Below are positions 49,271-61,239 of a stretch of 64,000 nucleotides of DNA, piece by piece. Within the stretch, counting starts at the first letter, position 1. Each line of letters opens with the position of its first letter. Below the pieces are notes generated by a model. That model had not been told where the DNA came from and ran no database searches. It was given only the letters and a program-made list of their open reading frames with translations. The stretch is taken from the NCBI GenBank assembly GCA_024529925.1, contig JAFEUB010001065.1:377001-441000 (forward strand), given 5' to 3'. A program made the translations under genes and the position numbers. The stretch comes from Ophthalmolycus amberensis (lineage: Eukaryota; Chordata; Actinopteri; Perciformes; Zoarcidae).

Positions 49271-49579
49271 ATGCCCCCGCCTAACGACAGCCAAAAGGAG
49301 GAGTCTCCAACCTCATCATCAGGGACCGCCTTCGCCTCCGATCTCCCACTTTCCCCACTCTTCCTAGACGCGGAGTCTTTACCTCCCTCCCCAGCTATTT
49401 CGGGTCCATACTTTGGATCGCAATCCTCTCTCACACTCTCCCCATCCTCCCCACACCTGGAGTTCACTGACAACATGAAAAAGCTGGTCATTGCTGGAAC
49501 CAAACATACACCTCTTCACACTCCCCGACGGCTCTACAACCGTCCTCTGTCTCCCCTACCTGATGGAGGAAATAATTGA
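49271..49579 (+). CDS. L2 ORF1-like or leader frame
   Basis: A 102-codon frame starting MPPPNDSQKEESPTSSSG, rich in Pro, Ser and Leu, ending RPLSPLPDGGNN. It lies directly before the endonuclease in a different reading phase. Position and low-complexity composition suit the ORF1 or linker region of an L2 element, but no RNA-binding or coiled-coil motif is visible. It could be a chance frame in the GC-rich leader. Confidence 0.4.
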   Translation: MPPPNDSQKEESPTSSSGTAFASDLPLSPLFLDAESLPPSPAISGPYFGSQSSLTLSPSSPHLEFTDNMKKLVIAGTKHTPLHTPRRLYNRPLSPLPDGGNN

Positions 49580-49648
49580 TATCTTCTGGGTCCAGGCTAC
49601 AGGGCTAATGATACCAATGACTCTCTCCAGGAAAAGTCGGGGCCCTGT

Positions 49649-50647
49649 ATGCAGCTAGCCGCTTCAATTCCTGTCTTGCAAGTTTATAGAAAAAGAAAGG
49701 TGAGGCTGCGAAGAAACAATAGTAAACATGCAAACTTATCAAACTTAGCATACATTCCTCGTCAGCCTGTCCAAATAAATTGGGCAAAGAAAGCTTTAAC
49801 CACATTAAACTTAGCTTTATTAAATGTCAGGTCTCTGTCAGGAAAAACATTTTTAATCAATGATTTTATTGTTAGGCACAAACTGGACATTTTGTTTTTA
49901 ACTGAAACTTGGTTAAATCAAGATAACAGTGCAGCTGTTCTTATTGAATCAACACCTCACAACTTCAGTTTCATGAGTGAAACAAGAGCGCATAAGAAAG
50001 GAGGTGGAGTTGCTGTTTTATTTAATGATTCTCTTCAATGCAAGCAGATGTCCTTTGGTCATTTTAGTTCTTTTGAATATGTGGCTCTGAATTCCACTCA
50101 AGCTTTATTCCTAAACATTTACAGACCGCCTAAATACTGTGCAACCTTCTTTGATGAGTTTACTGAACTGCTGTCTGTAATCTGTATTGATTTTGACTGT
50201 GTTGTTATTGTTGGTGACTTTAATATCCATGTTGATAATCCCCAGGACAGAGAGTCTATAGAACTATGTGGTGTCCTTGATAACTATGATCTGACTCAGC
50301 ATGTGACAGGACCCACCCACAACAGGGGGCACACTCTGGACCTAATCATCACCAAAGGTGTAAACATTTCCAAGGTTGCTGTGACTGATGTTGCACTCTC
50401 TGATCATTTCTGTGTTTTCTTTGAGAGTGCAATCTCCTTGCACACAAATGTCCAAACCAAGGTTGTGACAAAGCGTTACATCTCTGAAAACACCAGTGAA
50501 CTATTTATTCAGAAGTTCTCCTCCACACCAGCCCTCTCTTGTCTCTCAGTCAATGAGCTTGTAGATGGCTTCAATTTTAAAGTTAAAAATATTATTGATG
50601 CCATTGCACCCACTAAAGTGAAGGTTGTCTCGGGTAAGCAAAGATAG
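49649..50647 (+). pseudogene. L2 ORF2 N-terminal part: AP endonuclease
   Basis: A 332-codon frame carrying the apurinic-type endonuclease that nicks target DNA to prime reverse transcription. Boxes in order: LNVRSLSGKT, FLTETWLNQD (catalytic Glu), KKGGGVAVLF, NIYRPPK, VVIVGDFNIHVD (Asp/Asn pair), THNRGHTLDLII, and VALSDHFCVFF (the SDH catalytic box). All key residues are present. It ends GKQR-stop at 50645, where a deletion shifts the frame. The true start may lie earlier; the ATG at 49649 is the first in this frame. Confidence 0.85.
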
Positions 50648-52518
50648 AGAAACGAGAGTGTCGGAAAGCTGAGCGCAGGTGGCGAAAAACTAATCTCCAG
50701 GTTCACTGTGACATCTATAAAGAGAGACTTCGCAATTATAATTTGGAACTTAGAAATGCAAGGCAGTCATTCTTCTCTGACATCATAACCAAAAACAAGA
50801 ACAATACACGCGCCTTATTTGCTACCGTCGACAGGCTAACAAACCCTCCAGTGTCGGTAGCTGCTGAACTCCAATCCACCTGGGCATGCAATCAATTTGC
50901 CACCTTTTTTACTGACAAAATTCAGAAAATTAGACAAGCAGTCAGTGCCTCCACATCAACCACAGGATATGTGTTGTCCCGATCTAACATCCATTCAAAT
51001 ATCATGACACAATTTCATTCAATCGACCGTAGAAGCCTAGAAGACATCATACAACATCTGAAGTCATCCTCCTGCTGCTTGGATATTCTACCAACACACT
51101 TTTTCAAAAATATTTCAAACTGCATGACCACTGATCTTTTACAAATTGTAAACACATCCCTTCTCTCAGGTGTCTTCCCACAAGCCCTAAAAACTGCAGT
51201 TATTAAACCACTCCTAAAGAAAGCTAGTTTAGACTCCGCAACGATGAAAAATTATAGGCCAATATCAAACCTCCCATTTTTAAGTAAAATAATTGAAAAA
51301 GCGGTTTTCCAACAGCTGACCGACTTCTTGGCCGTAAATAACTGCTTTGATGTTTTCCAGTCAGGCTTTCGACAGCACCACAGCACTGAAACTGCTCTTG
51401 TTAAGGTTTTCAACGACATCCACTTAAACATAGACAATGGCAGAAGTTCAGTCTTAGTGTTACTAGATCTCAGTGCTGCATTCGACACGGTCGACCATGC
51501 CATACTCCTAGAAAGACTAAAAATCTGGGTGGGACTCTCTGGCACAGCACTTAACTGGTTTGAATCCTACTTGAAGGGCCGAGAATACTTTGTGTCTGTA
51601 GCTGATTACACATCAGAGCTGACTAAAATGACATGTGGTGTTCCCCAAGGTTCAATACTGGGGCCTCCTCTGTTCAACATCTACATGCTTCCACTAGCTC
51701 AGATTATGGAAAACAACAAAGTGTGTTATCATAATTATGCAGACGACACACAGATCTACATAACTATGTCACCAGGGGACTATAATCCCATACAAGGGCT
51801 GGGTAACTGCATTGAACAAATCAACAACTGGATGTGCCAGAATTTTCTTCAATTAAACAAAGATAAAACAGAAGTAATTGTTTTTGGTACCAAGGACGAA
51901 CAATTGAAAATCACCGCTCAGCTTCAGTCACTGATGTTAAAACCCACAAACCAAGCCAGAAATCTAGGTGTAGTTATGGATTCAGACCTCAACCTGAACA
52001 GCCATATCAAGACAATTACAAAATCAGCCTACTATCACCTGAAGAATATATCAAGGATTAGAGGACTTATGTCTCAACAGGATTTGGAAAAACTTGTCCA
52101 TGCATTTATCTTCAGCAGACTGGACTACTGTAACGGTGTGTTTACAGGTCTCTGTAAAAAATCCGTCAGAAAGCTGCAGCTGATTCAGAACGCTGCAGCT
52201 CGAGTCCTCACTAAGACCAGGAGGGTGGACCACATCACTCCAGTTCTGAGGTCTTTGCACTGGCTTCCTGTCCAACAAAGAATTGACTTTAAAATCCTGC
52301 TGTTGGTTTACAAAGCACTGAATACATCTCCGATCTGCTACTACCTTATGAACCATCCCGACCCCTCAGGTCGTCTGGGACCGGTCTACTTTCTGTTCCC
52401 AGAGTCAGAACTAAACATGGAGAAGCAGCGTTCAGTTTTTCTGCTCCACATATCTGGAACAAAGTCCCAGAAAGCTGCAGGTCTGCTGAGACCCTCAGCT
52501 CATTTAAATCAAGATTGA
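50646..52518 (+). pseudogene. L2 ORF2 C-terminal part: reverse transcriptase
   Basis: Homology resumes in another phase with IEKRECRKAERRWRK directly after the break. Then come NYRPISNLPFLSK, LLDLSAAFDTVDH (motif A), GVPQGSILGPPLFNIY and YADD at 51736-51747. Near 52324, 16 bases present in the other copies (starting GGTTTAGGGCC) are missing, with an AAT at the junction. The last 60 or so codons are therefore read in the wrong phase and end at 52518; the correct phase would end near 52548. Catalytic motifs are intact, so this is a recently broken copy. Confidence 0.87.
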
Positions 52519-52974
52519 AGACCTTTCTGTTTGCTGCTGCCTTTAATTGAACCACGTTCAATTAATATATTAATCAATTTCCTGCATTTCTGCATTTTAC
52601 TACTGCATTTTATTTCTTACACTGTTTTTTAATTGTTTTTGAAATCTCCTTTTCTTTTGCCTTGTGTTTTGATGCTTTTAATGGTTTTATGTGAAGCACT
52701 TTGAATTACCTTGTTGTTGAAATGTGCTATACAAATAAACTTGCCTTGCCTTGCCTTACAATGTATATGTATTAACAGTATGCAACTAACTATTCCACAA
52801 TCCTGACTGAGTATGTTATGAATTTGACTCTTACTGAGGGTTAGTATCACTCACCACCACTTTGCATGACCATTTCTTTTTATAATTTATTGGTTTTATA
52901 CTTTTGTACTCCCGCCTAATTCCCGGCAAATTAAACAAATAGGCAAAGATGTGGATGGACGGTGGAGTTGAGGC

Positions 52975-53235
52975 CCGGGTAATGCAGCAGAGCAGACAGC
53001 TAGCGGATAGCTAGTTAAATCCCCCCCACACACTACAGAAACCCTAAACAGATTTGTGTATCAGGCTGTAAACATGTTTCTGCTGTGAAGTTGGGCATGT
53101 TAACATGGAGGTCTATGGAGATCAACTTGCTTTTGGAGTCAGCCTCAAGTGGCCATTTGAGGAACTGCAGTTTTTGGCACTTCCACTTTGGCTTTCGCCT
53201 ACGGGATTATCAGCCATGAGCCACCTACTTTCACC
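52975..53235. repeat. Candidate common fish interspersed repeat fragment
   Basis: The words TATCAGGCTGTAAACATGTTT, ACATGGAGGTCTATGGAGAT, CAGCCTCAAGTGGCCATTTG and AGGAACTGCAGTTTTTGGCAC in this order match a high-copy repeat I recall from percomorph fish. It may be the other half of the family seen at 43520-43892. Name unknown; ends not defined. Confidence 0.5.
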
Positions 53236-56050
53236 AGTGTGTAGGAAACTTGTTGCTAGACACACCGTGACATGATATCTGTAAATCAGACCAGAGCCTC
53301 TTTGTCTATTTTAACATTCATGAAATCCTAATTAAAGGGAAGGTCAAGTCAACATGTTCAGTGATCACAATTCTCCTTGCTCCCACTGTGAGCAGCACGA
53401 TAAGTACCACATCCTAATACATCGGCTCTATCCTATGACAATCCCAGAGCTTTTCTTGTAGAGGTGAGGGACCACTTAATCCTCTATTCCCAAATCCAGC
53501 TCGTAATAAACAGGCTACATTTAATCCACAACACAGAGGAGCAAGGGTTAAGACTTTATCGCTTGCCATGCCAATGTTCTCCCTTTTACTCGCTCTCACA
53601 TTCTATCCCTTTGTAAGCGTCATTATAATACTGCTATTGTAAAATCACTGGATTAAAATCTGGACCAGCAATCTGCATTAGGTTAGAGGAAATGAATCAC
53701 TCCTCCTGCTGAGCCGGAAAATACAATACCAGTCATTTATTAAACAGATGCAAAATCAGATACTTGGTTCTGAAAAACTACTGACATAACTGTAAATGGG
53801 AAAAAAAAATTCCCAGTGGAAATATTCCACTTTGAGGTATCTTTATGTCATCATCATTCAAAGTTCAGCTTCCAGTGAACAGATGGTGTCCAGATGAATT
53901 ATTCTTTTCAGTTTTCCAAACAAGCATTTGCATATTGCAAAAATTGTTGGCATTGAAAGGAGTTTTCTGTAGCATGTTTAAATGCCCAACTTGCTTGATA
54001 CATTCTGATCATTTCCTTCTACATATGTACAACACTGTGTCCTGAACAGAAGGAGAAAAGATGAACTCCTTCTTCGTGGCTCTTGAAGGTTGTAATATCC
54101 CGTATTTCATTTTTCGACCCTGTTTCCAAACAAAGGGAGGGCGGTGAGAAAGATACCTGACAGCACACTTTGCATACTCATGAAGTCAGATTTCAGGTAC
54201 AGGGTTAAAATGTATTGATATTTTGACCCAGGCACTCGAAAAAAATTTTGACATTGTACATTTCTGCAAACCACAGATACTTTTAATGTCGGCGTTTCTC
54301 AACCAAACATACATTTAATAAATGCCTCAAATCCACTTGCAGAACCGCACAATGCCACATGCTCAACGTTGTGAAACAATTGTTAAGGTTTAGGCGACAA
54401 AACCACTTGGTTAAGGTTAAAAAAACAACATAACGGTTTGTGTTGAAACAATAACATAACGTAATGTAACAATGTCGTGCAGCATGAATAAATAACCACC
54501 CTTAGCTGATTATTTTTCATTAACATTCGAACAAGCATGCTATGTGAAAAGCGTTACGTTTTTTGGTTTCACACGGGTGAATGTCCTGTGATTGTGTGAC
54601 CCGCCCACCTGCCTAAGGTGGACTTTCTCACTCCTTAAACTCGTTATCAGACCACGTAACTTTCAATAATGGTCGCTGGAGATAGTACGCCACCTGCTCT
54701 GCACGTCGCTCGTTGTATGACGTCACTCTGACCGAATGCAAAAAAACATCCAACATATCTGTGCTTTCCTGAAAAGTTAAAAGTCGACATTGTTTTTCTT
54801 GACGACTGGGCTGTTGGTTGCACTATAATCGGTAGGATTGGTAGGATAATATGCGAGATCTCTGCATACCATGAAAGTCTTTCGACTTGTTGTGGTAGCG
54901 CTGAAAACATGGAAAGAGAACATGAAGAAGGTGGCCCAGATTGAAATGCATCATACACCCAGTACATGAGATAAAGTGTCAGCATCCATACACTGTGGGA
55001 AAACACACACCATTCAGTCATTCAGTCATTCAATCAGTCTATATGAATAAATGATGAGGGGAAAGCAAGGCCCTGTGCTGGTGTATTCCATACCACAGAT
55101 CCCAACACTGATGCACATTAGAGCACCAATCCCAAATTCTGTTTCAGGGACACATAAAAAAGAAAGATATGTGTTCATTTAGTGTTGGACTATATACTGC
55201 ATATGGGGAGTTTTAAGTGGCAATGCCAAAAGTTTTGCACAGATAGAGAGAGCACTTTATTTACCCCAATGGGAAATGGCAGTTGAAACAAACTTGTACA
55301 TATATATGTCATCCTGCCACATCTACAGCCAAAAGTGTTTCCACCTGTTCTGAAAAACTAGGAAGCTTGCAGATTGTCATAGCTTCCTCTTGGCTGCATC
55401 CCATTGCCTCCTGGATCTCTTTCCAAGAGCTACGTGTCTTTGTAGTCTCAACAAAATGAAACGTACAAATGGGGATAAGAGCGCGATCGTCTGTCTCGGA
55501 AAGGTGCAAAAACGGTCTGATTCCACCCTCTAGAAAAGGCCCCTCGGGAGCGGGGGAGGGGGTTTCCGATGACGTTCGATGATCCGGCGAGCGCTTGATT
55601 TTTAGCATAGATGTCTAGGGCAGGTATTTTAAGTACAGCAACCATTCTCCGAAAAAGTGGACCTGCTTGAAAACCGGAAAAGGGACTTTGAGGGCACCTC
55701 ACACCTCATTCAAGAGAGTGTTATCAGTTTTGAGGAGGATAAGCAGAGTAGTTGTTAGCTAATGCTGTGCAGCCTAACTGATGGGAGGTACATAACTCCG
55801 CCCACACTACGTACAGAGATGATATTTAAAAGAGAGAAATGGGTGCTCAAAACTCCACTTGATGAGTTGCATATGCAATGTTGGCACATCAGTCTCCGTA
55901 CAGCCATGTCAACAAGCTCCTGTCCATTCAGTTTGCTATCCTGCATTCCAACATGCCACAGCACCCCAGTATATGGCCATATGCCATCGGCTTGGCCCGC
56001 TAATCAACACCGCTCCAGCCTCGCATGACAGCTCACAACGCACACGTACA

Positions 56051-56052
<2 letters not shown>

Positions 56053-56090
<38 letters not shown>
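56053..56090. repeat. (CA)n microsatellite
   Basis: Pure CA tract of 38 bp. Confidence 0.95.
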
Positions 56091-56093
<3 letters not shown>

Positions 56094-58226
56094 GTTCCGA
56101 CAGATGGGTGAAAAGGTGGGCCACGTCATGTGTGAAGTGAACAGAGGGCAGGGGGGTGTTAACAATTATGGTGAAACAGACTGCAAAGAGAGACAGACAT
56201 GTGTGTTTGTGTGTGTCCGTACAACAAAATAGGTGCACATGGGCATGTACTGAAATACAAGCAGAGCATCAACCAAAACAAGCCAGCATTCTAGATAGAA
56301 GAGACATTTAGACAACCAGTCAATATCATGACGGCCTTCTGGTTTCTCCCTCTCAACCCGGCCTTTATTCCATCTACATCCAGGGCAGCACAATAGTTGT
56401 TGAGGGTGATGAAACTGTGTCCAGTGATTGGACTCCAAACCAGCTAGAAGGCACGAGCGACGCTTTGAAAAAATAAATGCCATAATTTAATCTCCGAAGA
56501 GCAACGTTCGCATCGGTTGGCAATCGTGCTAAACTGTGAGAACAGCGTGCATAACATATGCAGCAAAGATATATGAAGTTCCTCCTAAATCAAGGCTGGG
56601 GTCAAACACATGGGGTTTGAAGTTGGGTTTGATTGTCAGTAGCCAGAGGTTTCCATCAGTGTGCAATAACAGTGGGATCTTTTAAATTTTCATGATAAAA
56701 AATGTATCAAAGACTTTAATAATTCAGGGTTCCTTAGCAGTTTATTTGGTATTACTTAATATAGGATGATAACATTATTAAATGAATGTGGAATCTGAGT
56801 ACGATAATAAAAACAATAATAAATACAAAATGCAGATTAGACTTATTCTGCATTAACTATGCAACGTGTCTGCCACATTTGACCATTTTTAATAAAGGCT
56901 TTATTATCAATTCCACTGACCTGGATCAGTGTGTTGGTGAACGAGACGTTGGATTCTTTGTGTGTACAGTATGTGAGACGTATGATTGTGTGTCTTGTTT
57001 CCCAGCATATCATAGAGCTGATAGCACTACAGACCTGTCTGTTCATGTGAGAAATCTTTAAGACGTAAATAAGAATAGAAAAAAATATTGCACAATAATA
57101 TGGATGGACTCAGCGGTAGAATTATATTCAAGGCTGGTTACTGAACTTCCAATATGTTTCAGGTAAAATGACTGAAAACGTATCATTTGGTCATTGGCAT
57201 TGGAAATGAGGTATCATTGTAGCACCAGTATTGAAAAGATTCAAACATCACCCAGCCTAATTATTGTATTTAAAGCAAATTATTGAGAGATAACCAGCTC
57301 AAAACCCTGACAAAACATGCATTCAGATAATAAAGCATGATCAGAATGGAACTACTCGTACAGTAACTGTGTGATCACAGGTCAGTTTAAAATCCACTTC
57401 ACAAAATGTCATATTTCTGCTTTGCAAAGACAATATAAACATGACTTATAAATCATTTCATATGGATCTATTTTATATTTAAATTTTCACAAAAAAGGAA
57501 ATAAAAAAGGTATATCACATCACTCATTCATAAACTTTAACTTACAAAGGTAAATTATTGATTGAACTATAGTGAATATTTCACTGAACAACCCTCCATG
57601 GAAATGAAGGTGCTTGTGTGTTCAACCCAGGCTGTCCGTGTTGGTATCTAAGCGTCATAGGGAGTCCTTTCAGTCCAGCATTTCAGCTAGATGGTCATTT
57701 TATCCACTTAGTTTGTGTGCGAGAGTTCTCTTATCTGCATAAAGGGTCTAATGTGTTGGACAGATGGTGAAGCTTCCTGAGACAAACGTATAACACAACT
57801 GACATCAGCATACATTTAAGTAGGTAACTTTAATTGTAACATTTTGTTAGCAGGTATTTTACATGACAAGTATTGGAGTAATGTTTTCTCAGCTTCCCGG
57901 TCGGCACACACCATTCCTCAAATTACAGAAATTCTAACCAATGAAACCATCAGATATTCTACAACATAAGTGTAATCAAACTGGGTCGTCAGAGGAGATA
58001 TCAACCAACACAGTATGTCAATAGGAGCAGAAGACGATGACACTGCATGTGTGCACTGTAGTCGTGGTGTGGGAGAGGGTTGAGTGAAAGTGAAAGTGGT
58101 GTTGAGAGTGATGAGAATAATCCGCAGCCATGTCAGAGAGATAAAGACACACAGAGGTTTTAGCTCCACACAGGAGATTGACCTCATTACTGGCAACAAG
58201 CTCACAAACCAACAGACACACAAATG

Positions 58227-58264
58227 CACACACACACACACACACACAAATGCACACACACACA
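58227..58264. repeat. (CA)n microsatellite
   Basis: CA tract with an AAATG interruption; first of three within 700 bp. Confidence 0.93.
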
Positions 58265-58525
58265 GCAGAAATGTAGATAACTGGAAAAATATATATGTGC
58301 TTGACCAGCATTCTTACTGTCAGTGACTCACTCTATAAAATAAGTGTGTGTGTGTGTGTCTGTGTAGTGAACCGAGAACACCCCAACCTTGATCAAAAGC
58401 GGAGAAAAGGAGCACCGCCCCCTCCGCTCTCACATTCATCAAGTGTGTGTTTGATCTCTCAGCCACATCACACATGTGCCCTCCAATCAACCGCTGCTGC
58501 CTTAAGGCCCCCTTTGGCCTGCCTA

Positions 58526-58528
<3 letters not shown>

Positions 58529-58573
<45 letters not shown>
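58529..58573. repeat. (CA)n microsatellite
   Basis: Pure CA tract of 45 bp. Confidence 0.95.
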
Positions 58574-58576
<3 letters not shown>

Positions 58577-58843
58577 GAGGGAACGTCCCACACAGAACCC
58601 ATTAGGACTTTTGATTAAATTTGAGTATAGCTCATGTATAAAGGCCATGGCCATGGAGTGTGTGTGACTGTGTGTGTACACGCGTGCACAAGAAGGAAAA
58701 AGAAACTGATGACTGTAAAGCCTTCGAACCTTTGTAATATAGATCCTAACTGCTGCCAAGGGAGGTTCAAACCTAAAAGGGCTCCATAGCACTTCATAAC
58801 TCTGACTTAAATGAAACAACTACAACTCTAAAGCCATTAGTGT

Positions 58844-58848
58844 GACAC

Positions 58849-58917
<69 letters not shown>
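58844..58917. repeat. (CA)n microsatellite
   Basis: CA tract of 74 bp with one CG interruption; the longest CA tract in the window. Confidence 0.95.
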
Positions 58918-58919
<2 letters not shown>

Positions 58920-59673
58920 GTCTTTAGAAGTTGGCAAGGCAACCAAGGTCATGAGGTTTATTTCCATTGGCAGAGAAGTGATTTTGGCAGCCGCAATCTG
59001 CCCGGCGACACTCAGGTTTGTCAGAATAAACAAATATGATTGGAGGAGAGGGTCTCCCACATTAATGAATCACTCCAGAAAGTAACAAGGAGAGTGAGAG
59101 TGTCAAAGAGAGACACATTAGGAGCAACTTCAAACCATTTTTCGGGAAACAGCGACAACTATGCAAAGACAGAAGTGTAAAGTAAGAAATGCAGTGCAGA
59201 CGACACTTTGACCTGTCATAGCAGGAGAAGCAAAGCTGCAGCCATTGTGATCATTAACATAGGTCAATTCTATTTCAGGTATGTATGCCAATGAGCCTGC
59301 ATGCACAAGAGCAGAGACCTTAAACTGGCATACCTAAATGGAATGCAAAAAAAGAACAAAAGTGAGAAGACCTGCTGTGTAATTCCTGAATTTACTTGTT
59401 CCACCAAAGTCATCAGTGGGTGTAGAATAGATGTTGGCTTCTCCTACTTAGTATGTTTCACACCAGCACGTTTCATGATATAAATGTACTGAGATATGGT
59501 ATCGCTATAATCACTAGGATTATCCAGTGAGAGGACTGATCTCTTAGTAATATGGTATATGTACAAAGCATACAAAGTGTTGTCATTGTATGAGGTTTGG
59601 TTAGGGAATGGACTTTGAAAGAAATAGTTTGTGGAAATGTACAAAAAAACCACCACTCTTTTAATCAGAACTA

Positions 59674-60036
59674 CACTGTAAAAAACGGCTGTGAAATCCA
59701 CAGTAATTTACTGTGTATGTGAGCAGTAACTTACTGTATACTATTTCCCAGTAAAATACTGTGAATTCAACCAAATATTACTGTAGTCAAAGTTTTACTG
59801 TGAAAATCACAGTAATAACTCGTTTACTGTATAAAAACACAGTAACCAAAAAGGTACTGTAGAAAATCACAGTACCCGACAAAGTACTGTAGAACTCACA
59901 GTAACGAACAATCTACAGTAAAAAATCACAGTAACGAACAATCTACTGTAAAAAAACACAGTAACAAACAGAGTACTGTAGAAAATCACAGCACCGAACA
60001 GAGTACTGTAGAACTCACAGTAACTAACAATCTACT
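59674..60036. repeat. Hairpin-forming 30-bp repeat array, CACTA-like end
   Basis: Begins CACTGTAAAAAACGGCTGTG and consists of roughly ten units of about 30 bp with the plan TACTGTAGAAAATCACAGTA-ACGAACAA. Each unit holds the inverted pair TACTGT...ACAGTA and could fold. Termini starting CACTGTAAAAA with subterminal TACTGT repeats are seen in fish CACTA (EnSpm) elements; that assignment is inference because the other end is not visible. The array stops abruptly at the L2 fragment. Confidence 0.65.
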
Positions 60037-61214
60037 GCGGTTTTCCAACAGCTGACCAACTTCTTGGCCGTAAATAACTGCTTTGATGTTTTCCAGTCAG
60101 GCTTTCGACAGCACCACAGTACTGAAACTGCTCTTGTTAAGGTTTTCAACGACATCCACTTAAACATAGACAATGGCAGAAGTTCAGTCTTAGTGTTACT
60201 GGATCTCAGTGCTGCATTCGACACGGTCGACCATGCCATACTCCTAGAAAGACTAAACATCTGGGTGGGACTCTCTGGCACAGCACTTAACTGGTTTGAA
60301 TCCTACTTGAAGGACCGAGAATACTTTGTGTCTGTAGCTGATTACACATCAGAGCTGACTAAAATGACATGTGGTGTTCCCCAAGGTTCAATACTGGGGC
60401 CTCTTCTGTTCAACATCTACATGCTTCCACTAGCTCAGATTATGGAAAACAACAAAGTGTGTTATCATAATTATGCAGATGACACACAAATCTACATAAC
60501 TATGTCACCAGGGGACTATAATCCCATACAAGGGCTGGGTAACTGCATTGAACAAATGAACAACTGGATGTGCCAGAATTTTCTTCAATTAAACAAAGAT
60601 AAAACAGAAGTAATTGTTTTTGGTACCAATGACGAACAATTGAAAATCACCGCTCAGCTTCAATCACTGATGTTAAAACCCACAAACCAAGCCAGAAATC
60701 TAGGTGTAGTTATGGATTCAGACCTCAACCTGAACAGCCATATCAAGACAATTACAAAATCAGCCTACTATCACCTGAAGAATATATCAAGGATTAGAGG
60801 ATTTATGTCTCAACAGGATTTGGAAAAACTTGTCCATGCATTTATCTTCAGCAGACTGGACTACTGTAATGGTGTGTTTACATGTCTCTGTAAAAAGTCT
60901 GTCAGAAGGCTGCAGCTGATTCAGAACGCTGCAGCTCGAGTCCTCACTAAGACCAGGAGGGTGGATCATATCACCCCAGTTCTGATGTCTTTGCACTGGC
61001 TTCCTGTCCAACAAAGAATTGACTTTAAAATCCTGCTGTTGGTTTACAAAGCACTGAATGGTTTAGGGCCAAAATACATCTCTGATCTGCTGCTACCTTA
61101 TGAACCATCCCGACCCCTTAGGTCGTCTGGGACCGGTCTACTTTCTGTTCCCAGAGTCAGAACTAAACATGGAGAAGCAGCGTTCAGTTTTTCTGCTCCA
61201 CATATCTGGAACAA
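60037..61214 (+). mobile_element. L2 LINE internal fragment lacking both ends
   Basis: Begins at GCGGTTTTCCAACAGCTGACC, matching position 51301 of the copy above, and stops at HIWNK, without the last 40 codons, the 3' UTR and the tail. The endonuclease is also missing. A LINE insertion normally keeps its 3' end, so the missing tail points to later recombination, gene conversion or an assembly join. It is nearly identical to the other two copies. Confidence 0.85.
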
Positions 61215-61239
61215 ATTCCTGGCTATGACTTGGAGCTAA
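60064..61239 (+). CDS. L2 reverse transcriptase fragment with undamaged frame
   Basis: A 391-codon frame with no stop or frameshift; it is also open a few codons upstream of 60064. Motif A LLDLSAAFD lies at residues 45-53, GVPQGSILGP at 104-113, YADD at 137-140, and the thumb and C-terminal region run to residue 380. The last residues FLAMTWS come from the adjoining sequence, a chimeric end. The first codon is a TTG inside the domain, so there is no real start. The finger region before motif A and the endonuclease are missing. Not expected to work alone. Confidence 0.8.
   Translation: MAVNNCFDVFQSGFRQHHSTETALVKVFNDIHLNIDNGRSSVLVLLDLSAAFDTVDHAILLERLNIWVGLSGTALNWFESYLKDREYFVSVADYTSELTKMTCGVPQGSILGPLLFNIYMLPLAQIMENNKVCYHNYADDTQIYITMSPGDYNPIQGLGNCIEQMNNWMCQNFLQLNKDKTEVIVFGTNDEQLKITAQLQSLMLKPTNQARNLGVVMDSDLNLNSHIKTITKSAYYHLKNISRIRGFMSQQDLEKLVHAFIFSRLDYCNGVFTCLCKKSVRRLQLIQNAAARVLTKTRRVDHITPVLMSLHWLPVQQRIDFKILLLVYKALNGLGPKYISDLLLPYEPSRPLRSSGTGLLSVPRVRTKHGEAAFSFSAPHIWNKFLAMTWS

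Larger units (their letters stand above)
49118..52757 (+). mobile_element. L2-type LINE, nearly full length
   Basis: About 3.6 kb, running from a GC-rich leader through an ORF1-like frame, endonuclease and reverse transcriptase to the 3' tail AAATAAACTTGCCTTGCCTTGCC. The tail carries one more TTGCC unit than the copy at 1-1120. The 5' boundary is uncertain; the leader seems to begin near 49118, about 100 bp from the 5' break of the minus-strand Rex1. Two frame breaks (about 50645 and 52324) inactivate it. Confidence 0.85.
52758..59673. other. Gene-free interval of 6.9 kb
   Basis: No gene assigned. Open frames at 54647-55021 (minus) and 55309-55702 (minus) show no recognised domain. Contains the CA tracts and the candidate repeat at 52975-53235 listed separately; 57100-57560 is AT-rich. 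Confidence 0.45.

Noticed and set aside
54647..55021. 124-codon minus-strand frame
   Set aside because: Hydrophobic stretches but no signal peptide or domain that I can defend, and no splice context.
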